NCBI RefSeq assembly: GCF_902148845.1
Contig: NC_043745.1
Coordinates: forward strand, 29,836,063 to 29,900,062
Source of the DNA: Salarias fasciatus
Taxonomy: Eukaryota > Chordata > Actinopteri > Blenniiformes > Blenniidae
Direction: 5' to 3'
Length of the DNA: 64,000 nt
The translations under genes and the position numbers were made by a program. Each line of letters opens with the position of its first letter. Position 1 is the first letter of the stretch. Below the pieces are notes generated by a model, which ran no database searches, was not told the DNA's origin, and saw only the letters and a program-made list of their open reading frames with translations. Positions 17,626 to 28,472 of this stretch are shown piece by piece.

Positions 17626-17631
17626 TTTATT
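17626..17631 (-). terminator. hdc: Poly(A) signal of hdc
   Basis: TTTATT on the plus strand is AATAAA on the minus strand, 143 bp beyond the hdc stop codon. It implies a short 3' UTR converging on slc27a2. Confidence 0.65.
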
Positions 17632-17773
17632 TTCATTTTAATTATTTGCAGAAAATATATACACACACAAAAATACAATCTTAAAATCAAGAAATCAATT
17701 ATCAGTGATTCTTCGAAAGCTGACCCCAGGCTTCCAGCGACCCCTCGGAGCTGGGTTTTGATTGCTCTCAGGA

Positions 17774-20700
17774 TCATTGCAGGAGTTTTGGAGCAGCAAC
17801 ATTTTCCACTGGCGTTTGAGAGGGAGCGATGTTGGCTCCAGGAGAATTGGACATGCAGTTGATTCTTCTGCATGTGAAGGAGAAGCGTTTCTGGGCTGTC
17901 GGCGACACCATCAGAGGGCAGCACAGCTGATGCTGCCCACGCTGCATCCACTGGTTGCAGAGACTGGGCACGCTGTAGAACTTTTTCAGGACCTGTTTCC
18001 CCAGCAGATTGGAAGGCACCTCTGTCTTCTTCGCCTTGGGAGAAGTTCCTGTCGGTGAAGGCATGGAGAGACCTCCAGTGGTCTCTTTGAGACTGGACCG
18101 TTTCTTGAAGTCGTAACCAGACCGTGGAGAGAAGTAACTGTGAGGCAGGGGGTCGCTGTTGCAGCTGAGGGAGCGCATCGGCCTCCTCGATGGATTCCAG
18201 GCTTTGTCGATCCATAGGTCCACTTGAACTTTGTCCAGGCTGGCCACAGTGTCCTCCTTTTCGTCTGACCTGGAGTCTGAGTCCAGGGGTTCTTCAACTC
18301 TCATCACTTCATCTTCCCCTTCTTTTGACTCCTGGGTGTTATTCAAGCTGTCGGTTTCAGCCAGAAGAGCAGCGGCTGTTTTAGAAATAATGTTCCAGTC
18401 CTTGCGAATGTCATCAGCAGTCGTAAACTGAGAGGTGACTGTGAATCGGATGATGCATTTGTTGTGAATTTCTGCAGGAATCAGGTACATGGTACCTGAT
18501 CGAGTCAGTCTCCTCAGCAGCTCCTGGGTCGAAGCGTTTCCTGCCTACGGTGAAAAAAAATAACAAAACATTGCTTGAGGCTGCAATCCTAGAAAGGTGC
18601 ACGACTTCCAAGCAAAACAAAGTCATTTTCAGTGGCCTTGAGTCTTTAGTGAGAGTAAAGATTGAGTATTGCTCTGCCCTTCACCCTCAGCTGATAAAAG
18701 TTGACCTCATTCAGGAAAACTACCTTTGCACAGCATTTGACAGGGAGATACGTTCATCTCATTAATGATTAACCACTGAAAGACTGGTTGCTTCATTGAC
18801 ATGGTGAATACAGACATTTTATTGTTGTAAAATCACGCAACATACTTTCAGACAGAAGACAACCAGGCCAAGGTGTCTCTCTGCAGGAACCTCGAAATTC
18901 AGGTCTCTCTTTATGTGTGACTCCAGGAGCTTCGCCATCTCAATCCCCTAAAAATGACAATAAATTCAGAACATTAAAGAAAGATTCTGATATTTGAAGC
19001 CATGCTGTTGTATGCCAAGTGGTATTATTTGATAAGATAACTGAAGAAGAGATAGAAGTAGGTTCCTCCTACATGTCGGATATGAGCCTGCAGGTTTTTC
19101 AGGCCGAAGGCGCGCATGACGAACCAGAGTTTCAGCGATCGGAAGCGCCGACTGAGGGGAATTTGCCAGTGCTGAACAACAGACAACAGGCGGCTTACTA
19201 CAATAAATGAGTCGGGAGTAAAACGAAATCGTTGATTTAAGGAAGGTGATGACGATGACGGTTTCTTACCATGAAGTCTGTGGCTGAATGTGAGTTTTCA
19301 TGTCTGAGGTAGACGGGATCCACACTGAAGGTCTGTTGAAGTTTATATTTATCCTTCACCCTGAGTAAACCACAGTAAAACAGGTTAATGTCAAAAAGCA
19401 TTTCTTACATTGACTTTTAAGAAGTTGTTTGAAATGCACCTTTAGTTTCAAGCATAATAGACTTTCACAGTTTGGGAAAAGATGTTTCAGACCCCCCTTT
19501 TTTATTCACTCAGTGTCATGTCTTTCATCAGTCCCTGTAGAATTGTGTTGATGTATTTTTGTATTTTAACCTTATGGATACCAGATTACAGAGGGAAGAT
19601 TTTCCCACGAGAAATTGGCCAACAACTTTATGTGCTCTTTAATAAACGTAAACTAAATATGACTCAATAGACTTATTGGGCATGTGTTCGAAAACAATGT
19701 CAATGGGCTACATGCACAGCTCCATTACTTCCTGAAGTTCAGACAGCACCTTTATTTCCTGTCTTCCATGATAGGATGAAGTGATGAATCCAGGTGTGTC
19801 TGACCATTTACTGAGTTCAGACACACCTGGATTAAATAGTTCATCCTATCATGAAACACAGGAAATAAAGGTGCTGTCTGAACTTCAGGAAGTATTGGAG
19901 CTGCGCGTATAGCCCATTGCGGCAGCTTCTCTGAGCACATGATGATGCTGCAGGATCAATTTAAAGGAGGGGTATTATGCAAAATCCACTTTTTTGAGCT
20001 TTGTATAATGCTATAGTGTTATTTCCCCATTAAAAAAAAAAAAATGCATGGAGTTGTTTCCTGAACCATTCACACATATTTGAGCAATCCCTGAATCTCC
20101 CCCTGGCAGCCATGTTGAGTGCTGAACCGCTCGGTGCTGCACAGCTCCGCCCATAATGCACAGCTCCACCTCAGCTCTGACGTAGTCTGCACAGCTCCTC
20201 CTGCACAGCTCGCGAAATACACCGCAAATAGCCGAGATGGACGCTCTGAGGGGGGCGTGTTGCTAAACTGAGGGAATTCTTAAAGAGACAGGGACCCATT
20301 TCCAGTTGTTTTAGGCAGCCATGATGCAGAGGCAAAGTTTGATTTAAAGGTGCATTAAGGAGTTTTTCAACTTTAAAAATACTTATTTTCCACCATAAAT
20401 ATGTTACACATTTTTAATGATGTGTACAATGTGCCCTAACATATTCATTACAAGAACTGCTAACAGCGCTAAATTGTCACTTGAATGTTGCAGTGCCGGT
20501 CCGGCACCAGCATTTTTTTGGGGAGAATTTGAAAGGAATGAAGTAATACGCGCTCCGGCTGGCCTGATGGAGTTAAGTTTCGTTTTGTCCGCCATTACTC
20601 CGCCAGATGCTTAGTGAGCAACAACTGAGCAGGATCTTCCAGAAAGTAAGAAAAGACTGGATTCTAGCACTGCCACAGCTCCAGCACAGACTCCACCAGG

Positions 20701-23184
20701 TAAAAGCAACTTAAATTTTACTCGAGCGCTACTAAAAGAGCAAAGAAGGAGTTCCTCTCTTCCGTGCACGCGAGCCACAGGCACGAGTTTTTCACAAAGC
20801 TGCATTACGCCCAAGGCCTGCAGGGGGCGCTGTTTCGCATAAAACGTGCAAACTCCTTAATGCACCTTTAAGTTGTTTTTGACACATGCAGCTTTCACCA
20901 TCCAACTTTGGGCAAAGCTGTTGCTTGAGTGTGCTGTAGATTGATACCAAAGGACTAAAAACACATAATACCCCCCCTTTAAAGTATGTGCACTAACTGG
21001 AAATAGAAGACATTTTGCTAAAGCAGAGATCCTAATCATGAGAAACATTAGAATGACTGGTAAAAAAAACACATATTTTCAGTAACTGACAAATTTGTTT
21101 CTTATATGAAAAATTAGTATCATTACTTTTGTAGGGAAAAAACATGGGTTAAGGTGATGATTTGTGAGTTCCCTTTGATACTCAATGTACTTCTGTTTAA
21201 ATTTACCATCACCAAGGCTCATTTGAAACCATTTGCAGACCCCCTTTTGAGTGGCCTATAGGTGGAATAAAACCTTGACTCACCAGAAAGCTGTGCAGTC
21301 GAAATGGACCATCATCCACTTGGAAGGATTAAAAACAAAAGAGTCTGAAAATTCGATGCCCTGCAGGGACCAGCGGAGCTCCGGGCAGAAATAAGCCGAG
21401 CCGGCATACGCAGCATCAACATGGAGCCAGAGTCCCTCCTCTTCACCTGTGAACAGGTTTAGATGAAGCATTTGGTTTTTAGCTTTAACACCAGTCAATC
21501 TGTGTTTAACATTGAGCTTTACTGTGTTAAAGACAACAAGGTGTTTGATGTCCAAGCTTCGTGACTCACACACGGGCCCCAGTTCAGACAGCTTGTCGAA
21601 GGCACACACTCCTGTAGTTCCCAAAGTTGAACAAAGCTGAAGAGCAGCGAAGTAAAATCTCAGATGAAATTCAACATCTCCTAGAAATAAGAATTCAGTA
21701 TTGTGCTCTTTCTAAAATCACATCTCATTTTACTCATGTTCCATGCATAGGAAATGTTACTATTCAATTTCAATATGACCAGTTTGATCATTCTTTAAAC
21801 ATTCTTTTTGTCCAATCATATTTTCACCAAACAATAACGAATGACTGAGTAAATTAGAATAAATCACATCTGACAGTGAAATAGACGTGTGTTAAATTTC
21901 CAGATATCTGCTTGTATCGTGGCGCCAGCTTCACTCCCCATTCGCCTGTGGGCATACCAGAAAAGGCACCAGTCCTCTCCGTCTGTCTTCTTGTATGGCT
22001 TGTTTCAAAGTGTCTCCTCTCAGGGATAAATTCTCATCAGAGGGAAGGAACCTGATCTTCACCAGAGAGATCAGCCCTGCCTTCTCCACTGAGGAGTGGG
22101 CCTATCAAAGTAAAGATGCAACAAATAGAATTTTTCAATTTATTGTGTCAAACTCAGATAAAGCAGACTGCACGAGCAGCGGTGAACCTGACCTGATCAG
22201 AGGCGTAGGCCACAAGTCTTGAATTCAAAATGGAGTCATCCACCTCCTGGTCCAGCTCGGCTCTCAGCTGCAGAATTTTGTCTTTCCGGGCAGCCAGCAG
22301 AGCGACCAGCGTGCTCTCACTGACCGTACTCTGGATGTCAGGTTAACACAGAAACATAGTAAGAGTTTTCGACAGGAAAGACAAAACGAAACAGAGGAAA
22401 GCTTTAAAACGAACAGATCAGCAAACCTGCAGTATGCCTCCACCTCTGCTGTCAGGATGATGATGCAGGAAGAAGGAAGGAAGTCCCAGTGCCTTACACA
22501 GCCAGTCCATCACAGTGGTTTCCAGCTCTGTACATGCTGGGCTTGAAGCCTGTTGAAACGTAAAAAGAAGAGTAAAAATCATGACAATGTTATGGAATTA
22601 CTGGGGAAAAAAAGAGGTTATTTTGGGATGTATTGCTGCCTTACCCAAGTGAATCCAACACAATTTATAGCGTCAGCCAGCATGTCCCCAAGCATGGAGG
22701 GCCATGAAGTCAGACTTGGGTAGTATGCATGCATGTGAGGGCTCTGCCAGTGAACCACCTGGACAGAATATATTTTTACAAAAGGTGTTTTTATTTACCC
22801 CTTTTCTATTAAAAAATATGTTTTTAATGGACAGATTAAACAAACGCCATCTCAAATTGAGAAGGTAGCTTGAGCTTACCCCTGGCATGATGACTCTCTC
22901 TATGTCATTGAAGATGTTCTCCCAGTCCTCCGGCTCAACAGGCGCACTATCAGGAAGGAGCTCCTTCATGTAACCCGGCTTCACATCTGGAATGACCCTC
23001 CTCTCCCGGATGGACCCCAGGTACTTTGAGATGTAGTCCACCAGCTCCTTCCCTAAACAATAACAGACACTATAACATCTAGAAAGACTCAAAATTACAT
23101 ATATTCACGGAAGGATTAAAAAAAAAATGGGGAAGTCAAATAGATCCCACGGTTACCTCTGCGATTGTATTCCTCTGCCTGCAT
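17774..23184 (-). CDS. hdc: Histidine decarboxylase (PLP-dependent)
   Basis: HDC converts histidine to histamine in the cytosol; it belongs to the group II PLP decarboxylases. Twelve exons in phase on the minus strand: 23184-23157, 23052-22880, 22758-22645, 22549-22427, 22330-22193, 22101-21958, 21636-21570, 21446-21284, 19360-19270, 19171-19073, 18947-18846 and 18544-17774. They give 670 aa (human 662). The start reads [17 protein letters not shown], like the mammalian N-terminus. The PLP-binding lysine is in [13 protein letters not shown] and falls at residue 305, the same number as in human HDC. Other hallmarks are [37 protein letters not shown] and [10 protein letters not shown]. The large last exon codes a divergent acidic, Ser-rich tail. 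It ends with a conserved KFYSVPS...CCPL motif and then about 30 extra residues not found in human. HDC is chosen over DDC from this tail and from the synteny. Confidence 0.96.
19701..19919. repeat. Long foldback (inverted repeat) in hdc intron 8
   Basis: Two arms of about 103 bp (19701-19803 and 19817-19919) are reverse complements of each other around a 13-base loop. Counting by eye gives about 10 mismatches, so roughly 90% identity. The outer ends read CAATGGGCTA. I see no clear target-site duplication and no coding. It ends only about 41 bp before the TTAA of the next element. It looks like a foldback MITE, class unknown. Its transcript within hdc pre-mRNA would form a long hairpin. Confidence 0.85.
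19961..20982. mobile_element. piggyBac-type MITE, outer element, in hdc intron 8
   Basis: A segment of about 1.02 kb is flanked on both sides by TTAA (19961-19964 and 20979-20982). Its terminal inverted repeats read AGGAGGGGTATTATG on the left and the complement of AGGGGGGGTATTATG on the right. TTAA duplications are the hallmark of piggyBac transposition. It has no coding capacity. Its terminus resembles a repeat common in fish genomes. A second TTAA element is inserted in it. Confidence 0.75.
20344..20871. mobile_element. piggyBac-type MITE, inner (nested) element
   Basis: A 528-bp insertion lies inside the outer MITE, bounded by TTAA at 20344-20347 and 20868-20871. The terminal inverted repeats, AGGTGCATTAAGGAGTT and its exact complement, match perfectly over at least 17 bases. 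It is non-coding. Nesting shows it is younger than the outer element. Confidence 0.85.
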
Positions 23185-23275
23185 GCTCAGAGATGAAAGC
23201 TCCTCCAGTTAATGCTTGTTGTGGAACAGGTGCTGCAGTGATGCTCTGTGAGCCCTGCAGCAGAGATCACACAAC

Positions 23276-23281
23276 TATATA
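23276..23281 (-). promoter_or_regulatory. hdc: TATA-like box of hdc
   Basis: CTATATAG (nearly palindromic) lies 92 bp upstream of the hdc ATG on the minus strand. Just upstream are a GGGGCGTG GC/KLF-type box (near 23300) and a TGCGTCAT CRE/AP-1-like site (near 23314). Mammalian HDC also has a TATA and GC box promoter. Function here is inferred from motif and position. Confidence 0.5.
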
Positions 23282-24164
23282 GAGCTCATTGCGAAGAACA
23301 CGCCCCAGACGGATGACGCATTAACCCCATCAAACGGCACTTCTTCCGTTTGTTCTAAACATTTACCTAGCCCCTGTGAATATGAAATGTTTGGCATGAA
23401 AAAGCCGAATTATAGCGTTAAGCTAAATGACACCGTGACACAGGCTTCTCAAAGGTGCAGTCTTTAAGATGTGGAATTGCCCTATGCTTCGCTTCTTTGC
23501 TTTCCCTTTTGAGCCCTTCTGGAAAAATGAGCAGACCAGTGAGTGTGGAGTGATTAATAAGGAGTGGTCAAATTCAGTTAACGGCTGCATGTCTGCTTTG
23601 CTTAAGAAACTGCTGCCATTTTCAAAAGATCCAATATCAGCCGTCACTTTTGCCAGAAAACATGAAAACTACGCCAGGGAGCTATCAACATAGGAACAGG
23701 TGGTCACTGCTCAGGGCTTGAAGATTATTTTGCGAAACTGCGATTCAAGAGTTGCACATCGAAAAGTTTTTTTTAGCTGGCATTAAACTTATCAAAGGCA
23801 GGATGTAAATGTTTAGGTTATATTCACTAGAACTTGAAGTAATAACATAAAAGGGCATTTTTCATGGAGATTAGCAACATTTGTGAGATAACTGAGTTAT
23901 TCTTTTTTTTTTTCACCTTGGAATCCTTGAAAGGTCAAAGGTGACAGAATGACTTGGAGTGAACATACCAGTGTCACCACAGATAGATCACCAAAATAAA
24001 CAGGAAAAAACTTAAGGCTGCCAAAAAGATTCCAGGATAAAGCGAAAAAGGAAAACACATAGACGGGTGTTATTTTTTCCAAACTCCATCATTCATCAGC
24101 TCGTGTTGCGTAAGTCTGCATCTCGGGTCAAAGGGGAGGTTTGCACATCGTTTCCGTTAATGGC

Positions 24165-24335
24165 TAATTCTCACAAATTTCCTGAGCTGAGTGAAAACAG
24201 CTGGCTTTGAGAGTTTGTTTTTGCTGTGGGGTTATTTTCATACATGAATGAGTTGAATGTGAGACTTCATGGTTTGTACCGAAGAAGAATGCAACACTTT
24301 GATTCACTGGCAACAGAGGCAGAGCAACAACACTT
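24165..24335 (+). mobile_element. hAT transposase fragment, copy 3
   Basis: The plus strand reads FPELSENSWL, one stop, then EFVFAVGLFSYMNELNVRLHGL. This is the same hAT block as in the copies near 9.1 and 11.1 kb, in opposite orientation. Only this piece survives. Between hdc and here, and on to 25.5 kb, I recognise nothing else. Confidence 0.65.
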
Positions 24336-25539
24336 CTCCCACTGAAATGGAGAGTAAATTTCTCTACAGTGTTCACCAAAAAAAAAAAAAAAAAATGCTT
24401 TAAAAATGTACACTAGTCTTTGTATATTCATGCTTTGCTTTGTGTTAAAAACTTAGATGTAATGGTTTTTACATGTTATTGATATTATTTCATACAAACA
24501 CTCCGTCTGTTTGTTCTGATCTGAAAAAGTCAGATCTTAATTCTTTTGGTGATCAAACCACCAGGGCACCAACACACACAGACACACATCCAGGTTTGTA
24601 CTTATTGAAGGGCAGAACAAAAAGGCGAGTGGTAGGGTTTGTGACAGGCGACCAGAAAAACAGATGAAAAAATGACAAGAATCCGTGTTCAGCCAGATTA
24701 CGGTTCTTGGTTAAAACAAATGATGCTCTGTTACTTCAGATATGTCCCACTGTGAGGCTAAACAAGAAACATCTAATCTTATTGAAGCAGTGAACGGATT
24801 CAACGTGTTTTAATGTGCTGGTAGGTGTTGTTACCTTTCGATAGCGCAAGAATTAATGATATTTAAAAAAAAAAAACACCCCCAATTTAAAAGGAGAAAC
24901 AAATACATTTAACATTTATTGTTCTTCATTAATTTAATTTTATCTGAATAAAAAATATGATATTAAAACAATCCCATGAAATGATGATACTCCACAAATC
25001 AATTGTAATCTAAGATAAACACAGCATTTCAGGAAACGGCCAGGATGAATGAACACACTGCAAAATCGAAAAGCTGATAGGAGAAACTCATGTGTGCCGC
25101 TCTTTTTACGCCGTGACAAAAGCTGAAGCAGCACCTGGGCCGTTTACATCCCCATGCTGTTTACTGGACATTGTGTTTGACATGTGATAGCTTCCATGGG
25201 GCCCTTTTAGAAAACCGTCATTGGGTTTCCACTATATTCAACTGCGCAAAGAAGGATTATGATGAAAGGCAAACAATTCATTGAAATCAACAAAACACCA
25301 GCAGATGTTTGTCAGAGTCATTTGAAACCTGTATCACTGTTCCTTTGTATTAAAACCGGAGGGTTATTGTTATTTTAGGGAGGTTCTGATAATGGAAACG
25401 CACTGATTTAATTCATTGTGTTCTCTTGAAAAGTTTTTCATACAGATAGGTTTATGTATTTTCAACTTGGGGTTGGGTTTTTTTTCATAATGGACATGTC
25501 CTGTCACCCTAATTATTAATTTTTAATCTTATTTTTTAC

Positions 25540-25870
25540 TGCAGTTTCACACATCAAAAGAAGGAATTACAGCAGGCTGTTCTTTAAAACGCGTGGCACT
25601 CACGACATGATGATATAACCTTATTTTCAAACCGTTACTGGTTTTAAAACAGTTTCAGTTTGTTTTTTACTTGTTTAACCAATTCTCATTAATCATCTGA
25701 CCCTTAGCGTGGACAGAAACCTTTGATCCCTAAAGGCAAAAGCAGGTTTATCCAGTAACATGCTCATGGCAGCGGTGTGTTAGTGACACTGAGCAGGTTT
25801 AAGTGCTGTGTGATATGGACAACAGTAGAGCTGGACTATTGTTCTCTTTGCGTCCGTTCACGTCACATAT
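25540..25870. repeat. Diverged duplicated segment, unit A
   Basis: This roughly 330-bp stretch is repeated in the same orientation at 26125-26445. Shared landmarks in order are 'cgtggcac', 'aaccttattttgaa/caaa', 'ttactggtt', 'gagacctttgaacccc'-like, 'cctggcagc'-like, 'agtgctgtg' and 'cgttcacgtc/cgtgcacgtc'. Similarity is partial, perhaps two thirds by eye. No gene or known element recognised. Confidence 0.55.
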
Positions 25871-26124
25871 ATGTACATGTTTTGATATGCTTTATATATT
25901 TCACCTTTTAGCCATAACACACTTCACTGTTGGGTAGTCGTAGTGCTACATATGGGGATATTGAGAATTGAATCCTATTGAGATTTATTTTCATCTACAA
26001 GTTGAGTGGCGTATGTGACCTGCAACTGATTTTAGCACAAACGAGTGACAACGATGGGATTCAACCACTGTCCTGATACGTCAGGTTTGTATTTTTTAAA
26101 AAAGAATTTCACTGTCTTTCATCT

Positions 26125-26445
26125 TCTGGGCTCAAACTTCAAAAGTAGAAAGTACAACACGCTTTTCTTTAGCGCACGTGGCACAAATGACAGGACGACC
26201 TAACCTTATTTTGAAAGTGTTACTGGTTAGAACAACTTTATTTTTTAACTTGTCTAACTCTTTATACACCTCTAACCCACAGCATATGGAGAGACCTTTG
26301 AACCCCACAGGTAATGTGAGTTTTAACCAGTGCCCTGGCAGCTGTGTGTTTTGTGATGCCGAGCACAGACGTGAGTGCTGTGCGATACGCAGCGCAGCAC
26401 AGTGTGACTATTGTGCTACCGGTGTGCGTGCACGTCTGAAGGTTC
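26125..26445. repeat. Diverged duplicated segment, unit B
   Basis: Second unit of the pair above, starting about 585 bp after unit A. It happens to hold an open frame on the plus strand (26178-26570), but the matching region of unit A is closed by stops, which argues against coding. Confidence 0.55.
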
Positions 26446-27034
26446 TGAGCGTGATGAAAGCAGGTTTATCCATTACGGTCCAATTCAAGACTAATCGCCG
26501 GCCTGTGACATCAAAGTCAGAGTGCTTCATGTTGGGGCTCATTCTGTTTGCTTTTATTCAAATAAGATGAAAAATGCCATCTTGACATCATCCTGTGACA
26601 AAGGAAACAGTGAGACCGATGATCCAAAATCAAAAGCCAAAAGCGTTTCTGACAAAGAGGACGTTGCCACATGGGTTTGTCATGTGTAATGATTGGAAAA
26701 GCACATCCGTGAATAAAGATGAGCTTGTGAATGAATATGACGATAGATGAAAAGGGAATCAGTGGATTCATTTAGATTTAGTTTTTCATGTCAAAAATCA
26801 TCTTTATTGAAGGGAGTGAAATAAGTGTATTGGATTATTAAAAGGTTTTCTGTTCAACATGATTATTGTCCTTTTTTTTTAATCAACCTAAACTTCAAAC
26901 TTGTGATTTGATGATGAATATTTAATCTTGCAGTATAAATTAGAGAGCACAGTCGAAAAACTCCACTCCCTTCAATGTCACACAGTTTGCGTCAAGCATC
27001 ACGGCTGAACCCAGCAGCAGACTTATCCACAGGT

Positions 27035-27310
27035 GTAAAAGCCCATAAAGTTTTATTCAACAATCCAGGTGAAGGTTATCAGAGGGTGATCCAAGGGGGT
27101 CGTCCGAAACCAAGACCAAGAGCCACAAAACACAAGGAGAAACGTGAGATGTCGAGACATGAATGGTACTGAGATGATCTGTTTACAGACACAAGAGGGA
27201 AAAGGGTTTAAATAAATAGCAAGGCTACGACACAGGCGACTCACACACAGACAGAACGAGGGCAGACAGGAGGGAATGAAGAAACAGGTGAGACACGCAG
27301 ACTTGACAGA
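27035..27310. repeat. Unclassified dispersed-repeat-like segment
   Basis: A purine-rich stretch with many 'acacaggcgac', 'acagacag' and 'caggtgagac' motifs. This style is seen in multicopy fish repeats of uncertain class. No terminal repeats or coding found. From 27.3 to 30.4 kb I recognise only microsatellites. Confidence 0.3.
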
Positions 27311-28445
27311 GACAGAGCTGGAAAGCTGATGGTACCCTGTAGGACCCGTTTAATGGAAAAATACGGGAACTTCAGGCTGTGCTCAACAAGAATAAATATA
27401 ATTTCTAAAATCCTGTTAGCAATCGCTGTCGTGGCTGTACTAGACTTGCATGTAACCTGCAGGCTGGCAAGCAACAACTTCAGCTGCAGACTGAATATGA
27501 GTCAGTGGTGTAGTGGAGGGTATGGATGTGCAGGGAGGACACCACCTCCGAGTCTGTTAAGTTACTGCAAAGACTTCCTGGTCATTTTCACCAATCAGAG
27601 TTATGATTGGTGAGGAGGCGATGCTTTTGTTCTTGACAATCTCTTATTCAGAACATGACCTCTTCCACAGCAGGTTAGCAGTTCAGCGGAAGTTACCTTG
27701 CTGAGTTACAGTAAGGCGTAAACCTGCTTCAAAGTGTGGAAAATCCACATTAAACCTGAAGTTAACTAGATAAGTGAAAAACCGACTTCGTAGGCCTCAG
27801 GTCAACTCTTATGGAACGTGCGCTCACCTGTGAATTAGGTAGTTGGGGCAGCGACGCTGAAGCTCAGCCAGATAGAGGAACGATTAGGCAGCATCCATCA
27901 GAGGTCCTGCAGGGATGAGAAAGACTCATGCTCATCTATTTAAAATTTCCACAGGTCTAAACATTAAATGGGTTGCTGCACCCAAAGACTGAAAGTGAGT
28001 GGAATTGACGTGTGTCTGAAACGGTTCTCCTTCTCCACCCTCACAGGAACCCAAAATGTATCAGCTCAGGTAGGGAACGGGCTGCACAATGACTCTTCAG
28101 TCGTAAACAACACTGAAGCCACAGCTCCAGTCAGGGCTGAAGCTGTCAGGAGAAAAACCCAATGGAGGAATAATACACTGGTTAGAAAAAAAAAAGGAAA
28201 AAAGAGTGCAGACAGGCAGAATGGTGAAAATCTAAGCTTCACATTCATGAAGACGTCTAATAAACATTGCTGTTTTGTTTTATTTTGTTTTGAATGAAGC
28301 TGTTACTTCACTTGTAAGTCAGAATTGAATTTTGTTTCTATTTTTCCAGCTGTCATGGCTAAAGTCTTGATTGCTCAATCAGGCAACAATGTAAAAAAAA
28401 AAACTTTAAATCAATTATGAGATGCACCAATTTTAGATCCACACA

Positions 28446-28472
28446 GTCATCATCATCATCATCATCATCATC
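28446..28472. repeat. ATC/ATG trinucleotide microsatellite
   Basis: About nine CAT units in a row. On the minus strand they give a run of Asp codons in a chance frame. Confidence 0.85.

Noticed and set aside
26178-26570. A 130-codon frame in duplicated unit B
   Set aside because: The matching unit A has stops in the same region, and no protein family is recognised.
27035-27310. Possible terminal repeat of an LTR element
   Set aside because: No paired copy, primer-binding site or coding part is visible nearby, so only an unclassified repeat is reported.
28446-28472. Short regular repeats as a CRISPR array
   Set aside because: This is a trinucleotide microsatellite in vertebrate DNA; there are no spacers.
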